Shown: positions 16,016-23,936 of the stretch, one piece after another
How the letters are laid out: each line of letters begins with the position of its first letter
Numbering within the stretch: the first letter of the stretch is position 1
Assembly (NCBI GenBank): GCA_964434165.1
Contig: CAYSUS010000094.1
Coordinates: 1 to 28,874 of the forward strand
Direction of reading: 5' to 3'
Source of the DNA: CAYSUS01 sp964434165
GTDB lineage: Bacteria > Planctomycetota > Planctomycetia > Pirellulales > Thermoguttaceae
Length of the DNA stretch: 28,874 nucleotides
The notes under the pieces: generated by a model
Databases searched by the model: none
The model's input: the letters and a program-made list of their open reading frames with translations, nothing else
Told to the model about the DNA's origin: nothing
Translations under genes and position numbers: made by a program

Positions 16016-17578
16016 ATGAAGCTCGCCGTCCTCCATTACCACCTCAACCGCGGCGGCGTGAGTCGGGTGATCGCCAATCAGTTGCGCGCCCTCGATGCGG
16101 CGCTGGGTTCCGGGGAGCCCGCCCAGGTGGCTCTCCTGCACGGCGGCCGGCGGGAAGGCTGGGAGAACGGACTGCTCAAGCGGCTCCGTTCGATCCGCCT
16201 TTCGCTGCACGAGGTGCCCCTGCTCGATTACGATGCCGTGCACCGCGTGCGCGGGCGCCGCCTCGTCGAGGGGCTTCACCAGCAGATCACCGAGGAGCTC
16301 CAGTCGCTGGGATGGGCACCCGACGAGAGCGTGTTGCAGGTTCACAATCACGCGCTGGGCAAGAACGCCGCGCTGCCGCAGGTGGTCGGCCGTCTGGCCG
16401 CCGAAGGGTTTGCGCTGCTGCTGCAGATCCACGACTTTGCCGAAGACCTCAGGCCCGAGAACTACCGGCACCTCTGCCACGGCCGTCCGCCGCAACCCTG
16501 GAAACGCTGGCCCGACGTCCTCTACCCGCAGGCCCCGCACATTCACTATGCGGTGCTGAACGGGCGCGACCACGCGATCCTGCGCGCGGCGGGCATGGCG
16601 CCGGATCGACTGCACCTGCTCCCCAATCCCGTCTCTGCGTCCGAGGACATCCCTTCGCGCGCGGCCGCGAGGCAGCGGCTCGCCGAGCAGTTCGGCGTGG
16701 GGCCGCAGGATCGGTACGCCGTGTATCCCGTGCGGGGCATCCGACGCAAGAACCTGGGCGAGGTGCTCCTGCTCAGCGCGCTGGCGCCGCCGGGGACCAC
16801 GTTCGGCGTCACGCTGCCCCCGCTCAATCCCGCGGAACGTCCCATCTACGAGACCTGGCGCCAGGCGGCCGACGACCTGCGGCTGCCCTGTCTGTTTGAG
16901 ACGGGTGGGCCTGGGCACCTTTCCTTCGGCGAGAACCTGGCCGCCGCGGACCGCCTGGTCACATGCAGCGCAGCCGAGGGGTTCGGGATGGTCTTCCTGG
17001 AGAGCTGGCTCGCCGGACGGGTGCTGATCGGGCGCGATCTGCCCGAGGTGACCGCAGACTACACCGCTGCCGGGCTCCGGCTCCCCACCCTGTATTCCAG
17101 GCTCGTCGTACCCCTGGACTGGGTCGGGGTGGAACGGTTCGGCCGCGCCCTGGTCCGGGCGTATCGCAGCGTGCTGGAGGCCTACGGCCGCGAACAGGCC
17201 GGCGACATCAACGACGCCCTGGAGGAGAAGACACGGAACGGGCTGGTCGATTTCGCCGATCTGGACGAGGGCTTCCAGCAGCAGGTGATCGAGACCGTCG
17301 CGCGCAGCCAGGCCAATCGCCGCCGCCTGTTCCACGAGAACGCGGCCCTCGAGCCGTCCCTGGTGCCGGAGGCGGATGACACCGCCGCGCTGGTCGAACA
17401 CAACGCTGCCATCGTGCGGGAGCATTACTCGCTCCAGGCGAGCGGGGCCCGCTTGCTGGATCTCGTGCGGCGGACCGGCGCGGCGGGACGCGAGACGCCG
17501 CCGTCGGCGCTGCCCAACACGGAGCACATCCTCGACCGCTTCCTGGATCTGAGACGGTTTCGCATGATCCGGGCGTGA
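16016..17578 (+). CDS. GT4-like (GT-B fold) glycosyltransferase of the glucosylglycerate-type locus
   Basis: The 520 residues start with MKLAVLHYHLNRGGVSRVI, a typical GT-B N-terminal strand and Gly loop. HNHALGKN and LLLQIHDFAEDLRPENY follow, then LHLLPNPV, VYPVRGIRRKNLGEVLLLSA (the donor-domain start with the conserved RRKN region), and the C-terminal E-x7-E nucleotide-sugar motif Glu321...Glu329 in AEGFGMVFLESW. The last ~120 residues are an extra helical segment beyond the usual GT4 core. It lies between gpgS and a HAD hydrolase, so a role in adding a second hexose to (phospho)glucosylglycerate, as in mannosylglucosylglycerate synthesis, is a reasonable inference; donor and acceptor are unproven. 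Confidence 0.7.
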   Translation: MKLAVLHYHLNRGGVSRVIANQLRALDAALGSGEPAQVALLHGGRREGWENGLLKRLRSIRLSLHEVPLLDYDAVHRVRGRRLVEGLHQQITEELQSLGWAPDESVLQVHNHALGKNAALPQVVGRLAAEGFALLLQIHDFAEDLRPENYRHLCHGRPPQPWKRWPDVLYPQAPHIHYAVLNGRDHAILRAAGMAPDRLHLLPNPVSASEDIPSRAAARQRLAEQFGVGPQDRYAVYPVRGIRRKNLGEVLLLSALAPPGTTFGVTLPPLNPAERPIYETWRQAADDLRLPCLFETGGPGHLSFGENLAAADRLVTCSAAEGFGMVFLESWLAGRVLIGRDLPEVTADYTAAGLRLPTLYSRLVVPLDWVGVERFGRALVRAYRSVLEAYGREQAGDINDALEEKTRNGLVDFADLDEGFQQQVIETVARSQANRRRLFHENAALEPSLVPEADDTAALVEHNAAIVREHYSLQASGARLLDLVRRTGAAGRETPPSALPNTEHILDRFLDLRRFRMIRA

Positions 17579-17615
17579 AGCAGCGGGTGCCGGATTCCCT
17601 TGGCACGCGAAAGAC

Positions 17616-18509
17616 ATGTCAACGGCCTACGCGGACATCCTCCGACGACTCAGCCGCCCGCTGGACCCCCGCCCCACCAGCGCCGCGGCCAGGCTCGCTT
17701 CGTTCGACGGAGTGCGGGCCGTGTTGTTCGATCTCTACGGCACGCTGTTCGTCAGCGGCACCGGCGAGGTCGGCACCGCGCGGCAGGCGACGCGCCGGTC
17801 CGCGATGGTCGAGGCCCTCCAGGCCGTCGGCCTGGCCACCTCGGGCATAGAGCCGGCACAGGGACAGGTGCTGTTCGACGTAATCGAGGAGTTCCATGCC
17901 GAGGGACGAAGCCGCGGCATCGCGTATCCCGAGGTGCAGATCGTGGAGGTCTGGCGCCGCGTTCTCCAGGTGCTTCGAGAGCAGGGAGCCGTCTGTGCGG
18001 GGGAGGCCGACTCCGTGGACCTGGGTCGGCTCGCCGTGGAGTACGAGGCCCGGGCGAACCCCGTGTGGCCCATGCCCGGCGCGGCCGACTGCCTGCGCGC
18101 GCTTCGCGAGCGAGGCGTGCTGCTGGGCATCGTCAGCAACGCGCAGTTCTACACGGCCGAGCTTTTTCCCGCCCTGCTGGATGCCCGGCCGGAAGAGCTG
18201 GGCTTCGACCCGGCGCTGGTCTTCTACTCCTACCGTCACGGCCTTGCCAAGCCCGGCCCGGAGTTGTATCGCATGGCGGCCAGACAGCTCGCCGCGCGGG
18301 GCGTGGGCGCGTCGGCGGCCGTGTACGTAGGCAACGACGTGCTCAACGACGTCGCCCCTGCCCGGCAGGTCGGCTTCCGTACGGTTCTGTTCGCGGGCGA
18401 CGCGCGGAGCCTACGGCTCCGCGAGGGCGACCCCCGCACAACCGGAGCCGTGCCCGACGCCGTGGTGACCGACCTGGCCGACCTGCCCGGGTGCATCGCC
18501 CGGGGCTGA
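17616..18509 (+). CDS. HAD-superfamily hydrolase with DxYGT motif I
   Basis: The 297 residues have the HAD core: motif I FDLYGTLF with nucleophile Asp39, a helical cap (about residues 60-140), motif II in LLGIVSNAQF, motif III Lys in HGLAKPGPELY, and motif IV VGNDVLNDVAPARQVGF. The second motif I Asp, the general acid/base in most phosphatases, is Tyr41, giving the DxYGT form seen in L-2-haloacid dehalogenases and some uncharacterised HAD enzymes. The position 37 bases after the glycosyltransferase and near gpgS argues for a sugar-phosphoglycerate phosphatase role, but motif I leaves that open. About 30 extra residues precede the core. The ATG at 17616 follows a GAAAG at modest spacing. Confidence 0.75.
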   Translation: MSTAYADILRRLSRPLDPRPTSAAARLASFDGVRAVLFDLYGTLFVSGTGEVGTARQATRRSAMVEALQAVGLATSGIEPAQGQVLFDVIEEFHAEGRSRGIAYPEVQIVEVWRRVLQVLREQGAVCAGEADSVDLGRLAVEYEARANPVWPMPGAADCLRALRERGVLLGIVSNAQFYTAELFPALLDARPEELGFDPALVFYSYRHGLAKPGPELYRMAARQLAARGVGASAAVYVGNDVLNDVAPARQVGFRTVLFAGDARSLRLREGDPRTTGAVPDAVVTDLADLPGCIARG

Positions 18510-18554
18510 GTGACGCGACGACGGCGCGTTCCCCCGTGGGCGAGGAGGGGCGTC

Positions 18555-18589
18555 TTGTCCGGAAGTGCGGGTGGGCTATAATCCCGGCA
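18555..18589 (+). promoter_or_regulatory. Promoter placing the start site on the phosphorylase ATG (leaderless)
   Basis: TTGTCC at 18555-18560 and a perfect TATAAT at 18577-18582 are 16 bases apart. Seven bases after the -10 is the A of the ATG at 18589, so transcription should begin at or within a base or two of the start codon. No Shine-Dalgarno precedes the ATG, in keeping with a leaderless message. Confidence 0.65.
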
Positions 18590-20310
18590 TGCTCAACCAG
18601 GAGCGACTTGCCTCGCGGCTGCGACCGCGTCTGGAACTGCTCTACGGGCCTCGGGCCGACGCGTGCCTGGCGCGGATCATGATACTGGCCCGGGACTACG
18701 CCCCGGCTTTGCAGAAGCAGCAGCGCCCCGCGTGGGACGAGCGCGACGTGGTGCTGATCACGTACGGTGATCAGGTCCGCGTGCCCGACGCCCCGCCGCT
18801 TCGGGCGCTGGCCCGGTTCCTCACCGACGCGGGGCTGGACCGCCTGATCCGCAACGTCCACCTCCTGCCGTTCTACCCGTACTCAACCGACGACGGTTTC
18901 TCGGTGATCGACTACCGGGCGGTCGATCCGGCTTTGGGGGATTGGCCCGACGTGCACGCGCTGGTTCGGAAACACCACCTGATGTTCGATCTTGTTCTGA
19001 ACCACATCTCGCGCAAGAGCAAGTGGTTCAGCGAGTACTGCGCGGGACGCGAGCCGTACGTGCGCTACTTCATCGAGGTCGATCCCGGCGAGGACCTCAG
19101 CGCGGTCACCCGGCCGCGGGCGCTGCCGCTGCTGACGCCCGTGGAGACCTCGCGGGGCGTGCGCCACGTGTGGACCACGTTCAGCGACGACCAGATCGAT
19201 CTGGACTTCGCCGAGCCGGACGTGCTGGTGGAGATGCTGGAGATCCTGCTCTTCTACTTGCACGAGGGCGCGCGGATCGTGCGGCTCGACGCGATCGCCT
19301 ATTTGTGGAAGCGGATCGGCACCCCGTGCATCCATCTTCCCGAGACACACGCCGTCGTCAAGATCATGCGGGACCTGGCCGACGAGCTGGCCCCCGGCGC
19401 GATCCTTCTGACGGAGACGAACGTCCCGCACGAGGAGAACGTGAGTTACTTCGGCGACGGGGACGAGGCCCAGATGGTCTATCAGTTCAGCCTCGCCCCG
19501 CTGCTGCTCGAAGCGCTCATCAGCGGCGACGCCTCGCTGTTGCATCGGTGGCTGGCCGATCTGGAGGCTCCGCGCCCGGGCACGACGTACTTCAACTTCA
19601 CGGCCTCACACGACGGGGTGGGGGTGCGGCCCCTGGAAGGCCTCATGCCGCGGGAGCGGCAGGACCGACTGCTGGCGGCCGTGCTGGCACGGGGCGGACA
19701 CATCAGCGCTCGACGGTCGCCCTCGGGCCAGGAATCGCCGTACGAGCTGAACATCACCTATTTCGATGCCCTGAGCGACCCCGACCGTCCCGACCGGGAG
19801 CTTCAGATCCGGCGGTTTCTGGCCAGCCAGGCGGCGATGCTCTCCCTGCAGGGGATCCCCGGCATCTACTTCCACAGTCTGGTGGCTACGCCCAACGACG
19901 TGGAAGGGGTGCGCCGAACCGGCAGGGCCCGCAGCATCAACCGCCGCAAGTTCGAATTCGCGCACCTTGCGGCGGCGGTCACCGCACCGGGCACGGCGCC
20001 GGCCACCGTGCTCGACGCGTACCGCCGAATGCTCGCCACGCGGATCGGTCAGCCCGCCTTCCACCCCGACGCGGCCCAGCACGTCCTTCCGCTGGTGAAC
20101 CCGGCGGTGCTCGGCCTGGTGCGCGGCGACCGCGAAGCCCCCGAGTCGATCCTGGTGATCGTCAACGCGGGTCCGGCCCGCGCGGAGATCGACGTTCGGG
20201 CCTGGGCCGGTCGGCGGCCCCGCGTGGACCTGCTCGGGCCGGCCGAGCGGGCGCCGCTGGAGGATCGCGTCGTCCTCGAGCCCTACCAGGTCATGTGGCT
20301 GACGCTCTAA
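18589..20310 (+). CDS. GH13_18 sugar phosphorylase, probably glucosylglycerate phosphorylase
   Basis: The 573 residues belong to the sucrose phosphorylase subfamily of GH13. Conserved regions: LLPFYPYSTDDGFSVIDY near the N-terminus, region I FDLVLNHIS, region II IVRLDAIAYLWKR with nucleophile Asp234, region III LLTETNVPHEEN with acid/base Glu276, and region IV TASHDGVGVRP with Asp342 as stabiliser, then GIPGIYFHSLVATPND. Members phosphorolyse sucrose, sucrose-6-phosphate, glucosylglycerol or glucosylglycerate to glucose-1-phosphate. The length and gpgS two genes upstream favour glucosylglycerate; specificity is inferred from context. The ATG at 18589 is chosen because a perfect -10 box lies directly before it; the frame is open to 18565 but that part overlaps the promoter. 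Confidence 0.88.
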   Translation: MLNQERLASRLRPRLELLYGPRADACLARIMILARDYAPALQKQQRPAWDERDVVLITYGDQVRVPDAPPLRALARFLTDAGLDRLIRNVHLLPFYPYSTDDGFSVIDYRAVDPALGDWPDVHALVRKHHLMFDLVLNHISRKSKWFSEYCAGREPYVRYFIEVDPGEDLSAVTRPRALPLLTPVETSRGVRHVWTTFSDDQIDLDFAEPDVLVEMLEILLFYLHEGARIVRLDAIAYLWKRIGTPCIHLPETHAVVKIMRDLADELAPGAILLTETNVPHEENVSYFGDGDEAQMVYQFSLAPLLLEALISGDASLLHRWLADLEAPRPGTTYFNFTASHDGVGVRPLEGLMPRERQDRLLAAVLARGGHISARRSPSGQESPYELNITYFDALSDPDRPDRELQIRRFLASQAAMLSLQGIPGIYFHSLVATPNDVEGVRRTGRARSINRRKFEFAHLAAAVTAPGTAPATVLDAYRRMLATRIGQPAFHPDAAQHVLPLVNPAVLGLVRGDREAPESILVIVNAGPARAEIDVRAWAGRRPRVDLLGPAERAPLEDRVVLEPYQVMWLTL

Positions 20311-20312
20311 GC

Positions 20313-20336
20313 GGGCCGAGGCGTGGTGCCTCGCCC
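20313..20336 (+). terminator. Possible transcript-end hairpin after the phosphorylase
   Basis: GGGC-c-GAGGC (20313-20322) pairs with GCCTC-GCCC (20328-20336) around a GTGGT loop, two bases after the stop codon. There is no following T-run, so it is at best an end-protecting or Rho-assisted hairpin. Confidence 0.35.
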
Positions 20337-20364
20337 AGGGGCGCGTTTCGGTCTTGCCGGCGGT

Positions 20365-20393
20365 TTGACGATCCCCTCCGCTTCGGGTATTCT
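20365..20393 (+). promoter_or_regulatory. Probable promoter of the EF-hand lipoprotein gene
   Basis: TTGACG at 20365-20370 (five of six) and TATTCT at 20388-20393 (four of six) are separated by 17 bases, giving a start near 20400 and a leader of about 70 bases. Confidence 0.5.
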
Positions 20394-20470
20394 CGGATTG
20401 TCAGGTGGTGCTTCACCGCGTTTGCCGTCTCCGCTTTTCAGGCTGTTCTGCCAGGGGGGGTCGCGTCAAC

Positions 20471-21109
20471 ATGTCGCAACGTGTGCTTTCACTCGGTGTC
20501 TTGCTGGTCTCCGCATGCGTGCTGAGCGCGGGCTGCTTTTTCGGCGGCCCGGCCCGCGTGCATCCGCCGTCGATGAGCCCCTCGGCAGCCGGAGCGGGGG
20601 CGATGGAGAAGTACGATACGAACAAGGACGGTGTGGTCAAAGGGGACGAGTTGGAGAAGGCCCCCACACTGAAGGCCGGTCTGGAGAAGCTCGACACGAA
20701 TGGCGACGGGGGCGTCAGCGCCGACGAGGTCGCCGCGAGGATCCAGACCTGGCTCGACGACAAGATGGGGCGCATGGCGGTTCCCTGCCGCGTGACCGTC
20801 AACCAGGTGCCACTCGCGGGCGCCAAGGTCACTTTCGAGCCGGAGCCGTTCCTTGGCAGCGAAGCCAAGGTTTGCGTCGGAACCACGGACGAATCCGGCT
20901 TTGCCAACGTCGTCGCCCAGGAGGACAACGCCGACGGCACGATCGGCTGCCCGCCCGGATACTACCTCGTCCGCGTTTCGAAGGAGGAAGGCGGCCGGGA
21001 GACCATCCCCGCGACGTACAATACCAACACGGTCATCGGCAAGGAGATCGCCCTGGACGCCACGGAGATGCGGGAGGGCTCGCTGGAAGTCAACCTCACG
21101 ATTCCGTAG
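20471..21109 (+). CDS. EF-hand and transthyretin-like domain lipoprotein
   Basis: The 212 residues start with a lipoprotein signal: hydrophobic LGVLLVSACV and lipobox LSAGC, with Cys22 as the lipidation site. Two canonical EF-hand loops follow, DTNKDGVVKGDE at 49-60 and DTNGDGGVSADE at 75-86, each with the Asp/Asn/Asp/Glu calcium ligands. From about residue 104 a carboxypeptidase-regulatory (transthyretin-like) beta domain is seen, with PLAGAKVTFEPEP, TTDESGFANV, PPGYYLVRVSKEE and IPATYNTNTVIG. The latter domain alone is very common in planctomycete lipoproteins; the EF-hand insertion adds calcium binding. Partner and function are unknown. A G-run at 20455-20460 is the likely ribosome site. 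I chose the ATG at 20471 since the upstream extension lacks a signal peptide. Confidence 0.82.
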   Translation: MSQRVLSLGVLLVSACVLSAGCFFGGPARVHPPSMSPSAAGAGAMEKYDTNKDGVVKGDELEKAPTLKAGLEKLDTNGDGGVSADEVAARIQTWLDDKMGRMAVPCRVTVNQVPLAGAKVTFEPEPFLGSEAKVCVGTTDESGFANVVAQEDNADGTIGCPPGYYLVRVSKEEGGRETIPATYNTNTVIGKEIALDATEMREGSLEVNLTIP

Positions 21110-21134
21110 GCGCCGAGGGGACTGGCCTGGCAGC

Positions 21135-21491
21135 ATGCGGGACCTGGACGAACTGTTCGCGGCGCTTGGCCGCAGCGCGTTCCGCCGCCGCTTTCGCCTG
21201 GCCGGCAAAGACCGCGAGTATCTCGTCGCGAAGACCCTCGACCTGGTGATGGAGCACGCGCGACAGTTCGTCCGCGACCGCTTGGCCCCCGCGCAGCCCC
21301 GCAACGATGGCCGGCAGACACCCATGCGGGGTCATCCGGTCTTCGTGGCCCAGCACGCCACGGCCACCTGCTGCCGGTCCTGTCTGTCGAAGTGGCATTT
21401 CGTTCCGCCCGGACGCGCGCTGTCGCCCGAACAGGTCGAGCATGTGCTGGCGGCGATCCGGCGGTGGCTCGAAGCGCAGCTCGCGGCGTAA
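21135..21491 (+). CDS. DUF4186 family protein
   Basis: The 118 residues match the small DUF4186 family along their whole length: LFAALGRSAFRRRFRLAGKD at the N-terminus, RLAPAQPRNDGRQTPMRGHP, VFVAQHATATCCRSCLSKWH in the middle and a C-terminal amphipathic helix. The HATATCCRxCLxKWH motif contains one His, three Cys and a second His, suggesting a metal site; the family has no known function. It starts 25 bases after the lipoprotein stop and may be co-transcribed. The ATG at 21135 gives the family's normal start; the open frame reaches back to 20853 only by overlapping the lipoprotein gene. Confidence 0.85.
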   Translation: MRDLDELFAALGRSAFRRRFRLAGKDREYLVAKTLDLVMEHARQFVRDRLAPAQPRNDGRQTPMRGHPVFVAQHATATCCRSCLSKWHFVPPGRALSPEQVEHVLAAIRRWLEAQLAA

Positions 21492-21529
21492 CGGACAGGG
21501 CCCGGGGCCGCTCGGCGGGACCCCGTCCG
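21492..21529. terminator. Hairpin between convergent genes
   Basis: CGGAC-a-GGG (21492-21500) pairs with CCC-GTCCG (21522-21529) in the 47 bases between the convergent DUF4186 and hydC genes. The interior is G/C-rich and could pair further. Neither side is followed by a real T-run, so it is only a candidate bidirectional terminator. Confidence 0.35.
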
Positions 21530-21538
21530 GGGGCTCTT

Positions 21539-22081
21539 CTACGACGCGGTCTCCTGCCGGGCCTGCTGGAGGTAGCGGTCGAGGATCAGGGGGACCTGGT
21601 CGGCGGTGACCTGGGCATGGACCTCGTCATCCACCATCAGCACGGGCGCGAGGCCGCAGGTGCCGATGCAACGGGAGCCTTCGAGGGTGAAAACCCCGTC
21701 GGTGCTTGTCTCGCCGAACTGGATGCCCAGCTCCTCCATCAGCTTCTGGGCGACGCGGTCGGCCCCCTTGACGTAGCAGGCCGTGCCCAGGCAGATGTTG
21801 ATCATGAACCGGCCGCGAGGCTGGAGCCGGTAGTAATGGTAGAAGCTGCCCACCCCGGCCACCTTGGCCGCGGGGATCTGCATGAGCTGGGCCACGGCGT
21901 CCAAGTGCGCCGCCCCGAGGTAACCGAACTTGGCCTGCACCTTGTGCAACACGGCGATGAGCTGGCTCTCCGGGTTCGTCTCCTCCTTGTAGCGGTCGAT
22001 GGCGGCGACGAGATCCTCGCCGAGGATCTGCCGGGCCGTGGCCTCGACGTCCGTCCAGTTCTCCGTGGAGCTCGTGCTCAT
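21539..22081 (-). CDS. hydC: [FeFe] hydrogenase subunit HydC (NuoE-like, [2Fe-2S])
   Basis: The 180 residues form a helical N-terminal part followed by a thioredoxin-like ferredoxin domain as in NuoE. The family helix LIAVLHKVQAKFGYLGAAHL and VGSFYHYYRLQPRGRFMI lead to the [2Fe-2S] ligands Cys97 and Cys102 (CLGTAC) and Cys138 and Cys142 (CIGTC). In NAD-linked multimeric hydrogenases this subunit carries electrons near the flavin subunit. Its ATG overlaps the hydA stop (ATGA), so the two are translationally coupled, and it closes the hydB-hydA-hydC order. The frame is open far upstream, antisense-free but inside hydA, and that part is not real. Confidence 0.9.
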   Translation of the reverse strand: MSTSSTENWTDVEATARQILGEDLVAAIDRYKEETNPESQLIAVLHKVQAKFGYLGAAHLDAVAQLMQIPAAKVAGVGSFYHYYRLQPRGRFMINICLGTACYVKGADRVAQKLMEELGIQFGETSTDGVFTLEGSRCIGTCGLAPVLMVDDEVHAQVTADQVPLILDRYLQQARQETAS

Positions 22082-23844
22082 CGGATGCCTCGCGGGAGTT
22101 TGGGGGAGTACTTGGTGTGAAGCAGCTTGTGGGCCTTCTCTGAGCCCGGCCCGCCCAGGTAGGAGTCGTACAGTTCCTCGATGGCCGGGTTCTCGTACGA
22201 CTTGCGCAGGTCCTTGGCCCCGTCGATCTGGTACAGGGCGCCGGCCCGCTTGCGCAGGAGCTCGGGGTCGAGGACCTTCACGCCCTCGGGCGGATAGGGC
22301 TGGCCACCGCCGCCCACACATCCGCCGGGGCAGGCCATGACCTCGATGACGTGGTAGTCCCCCTCGCCGGCCACGACCTTGTCGAGCAGGACCTTGGCGT
22401 TGTCCAGCCCGTTGGCCACCCCCACGTGGATGTTGCGGTCGCCGATGGCCACGTAGGTGTCGCGTAATCCCTCCACGGCGCGGACTTCGGTGAACTCCAT
22501 CCGGTCGGCCGGCTTGCCCGTGACCAACTCGCTGGCCGCGCGAAGCGTGGCCTCCATCACGCCGCCGGTGCAGCCGAAGATGTCGCCCGCCCCGCTGGAG
22601 AGGCCCAGCGGCGCGTCGAACTCGCCGTCGGGCAAGGAGTTGAAGTCGATGCCATAACACTTGATCATCCAGATCAGCTCGCGCGTGGTGAGCACGGCGT
22701 CGGTGTAGGGGATGCCGGTCTCGGTGAAGTGCTCGGGCCGGCGCGACTCGTACTTCTTGGCCACGCATGGCATCACGGCCACCATGTAGATCTTCGACGG
22801 ATCGATCCCCTTCCTCTCCGCGTAGTAGGTCTTGGCCAGCACCGAGAGCATGGTCATCGGCGAGCGGCAGGTCGAGGCATGGGGGATCAGGCTGGGGTAG
22901 AACTTCTCCATGAAGCTGATCCAACCCGGCGAGCATGAAGTGATCATCGGCAGCGGGGCCGCGCCGTCCAGGCGGGTGAGGAACTCGTGGGCCTCCTCGA
23001 CGATCGTCAGGTCGGCCCCGAAGTCGGTGTCGAACACGGCGTCCAGGCCCAGGACCCGCAGCGCGGTAACCATCTTGCCCGTCGCCGGCGTGCCGGGCGC
23101 GAGGCCGAAACCCTCGCCGATGGCCGCGCGAATGGAAGGGGCGGTCTGCACCACGACGTGCAGGTCGGGATCGGCGATCGCCCGCCACACGTCCTCGGTG
23201 CTCTGCTTCTCCAGGAACGCGGCGGTGGGGCAGACGTTGATGCACTGGCCGCACTGGATGCAGACCGAGTCGTCCATGTGGGCCATGTGGGCCGGCCCGA
23301 CCACGGTGGTGAACCCACGGCCGTGCTGACTGAGGTTGTACACCCCCTGGATCTCCGCGCACACGCGCACGCAACGGCCGCAGAGGACGCACTTCTCGGA
23401 GTTGCGCACCACGGAATGGCTCGATTCGTCGTCCTCGAACCGCTTGCGGCGGCCCTCGAACAGACGCTCGCGCACGCCCAGCGAGTAGGCCAGGTCCTGC
23501 AGCTCGCAGTTGCCGTCGCGCTCGCAGATCTGGCACTCCCGCGGATGGTTGTCCAGGAGCAGCTCGACGATGTCGCGCCGTGCCTGGCGGATCTCCGGCG
23601 AGTTGGTCTGGACCTCCATTCCCTCCCACACGGCCGAGGCGCACGCCGCCATGTAGAAGCCCATCCCCTTGACGTCCACGATGCACACCCGGCAGGACCC
23701 GGCCAGGCTGAGGTCCGGATGGTAGCACAAGCGCGGGATGCGCACGCCGATCTTGCGCGCCGCCTCCATGATCGTCGTCCCTTGCGGCACCGTGACCCGC
23801 TGGTCGTCGATGGTGAGCTTGATCTCTTTCTTCGTCTTGGCCAT
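22078..23844 (-). CDS. hydA: [FeFe] hydrogenase catalytic subunit HydA
   Basis: The 588 residues show a [2Fe-2S] domain (Cys40, CRVC, CAS), a His-Cys3 [4Fe-4S] site in HPRECQICERDGNC, two [4Fe-4S] clusters (CVLCGRCVRVC and CIQCGQCINVCP), and the H-cluster domain with motifs L1 TSCSPGW (Cys304, Ser305), L2 MPCVAKK (Cys360) and L3 EVMACPGGCVGGGGQP (Cys505, Cys509). It ends in the small-subunit-like tail EKAHKLLHTKYSP. The architecture is that of the NAD(P)-linked HndD/HydA type, without the additional C-terminal [2Fe-2S] domain of some homologues. L1 departs from the usual TSCCPxW by having Ser for one Cys. With HydB and HydC it should couple H2 to NAD and probably ferredoxin. No hydE, hydF or hydG maturase is in the window. 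Confidence 0.95.
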   Translation of the reverse strand: MAKTKKEIKLTIDDQRVTVPQGTTIMEAARKIGVRIPRLCYHPDLSLAGSCRVCIVDVKGMGFYMAACASAVWEGMEVQTNSPEIRQARRDIVELLLDNHPRECQICERDGNCELQDLAYSLGVRERLFEGRRKRFEDDESSHSVVRNSEKCVLCGRCVRVCAEIQGVYNLSQHGRGFTTVVGPAHMAHMDDSVCIQCGQCINVCPTAAFLEKQSTEDVWRAIADPDLHVVVQTAPSIRAAIGEGFGLAPGTPATGKMVTALRVLGLDAVFDTDFGADLTIVEEAHEFLTRLDGAAPLPMITSCSPGWISFMEKFYPSLIPHASTCRSPMTMLSVLAKTYYAERKGIDPSKIYMVAVMPCVAKKYESRRPEHFTETGIPYTDAVLTTRELIWMIKCYGIDFNSLPDGEFDAPLGLSSGAGDIFGCTGGVMEATLRAASELVTGKPADRMEFTEVRAVEGLRDTYVAIGDRNIHVGVANGLDNAKVLLDKVVAGEGDYHVIEVMACPGGCVGGGGQPYPPEGVKVLDPELLRKRAGALYQIDGAKDLRKSYENPAIEELYDSYLGGPGSEKAHKLLHTKYSPKLPRGIR

Positions 23845-23853
23845 CGCAGTCTC

Positions 23854-23936
23854 GAAGGGAAGAAGGGAAACGGGCTAAGTAGAGAGGGGGAAACGGGGGA
23901 AAAGGATGAAAACAAGAAGATAGGGGCGGGGAAAAA
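23854..23936. repeat. Purine-rich tract upstream of hydA
   Basis: The plus strand here is almost entirely A and G (GAAGGGAAGAAGGGAAACGGG, then runs of AGAG, GGGGG, AAAA), interrupted by only a few pyrimidines. On the minus (coding) strand it is a pyrimidine leader to hydA. It is a rough inverted counterpart of the pure tract at 24406-24457. Confidence 0.7.

Noticed and set aside
22082..23728. Upstream extension of the hydC frame through hydA
   Set aside because: The HydC family start fits the ATG at 22081, which overlaps the hydA stop; the rest is a shifted reading of hydA.
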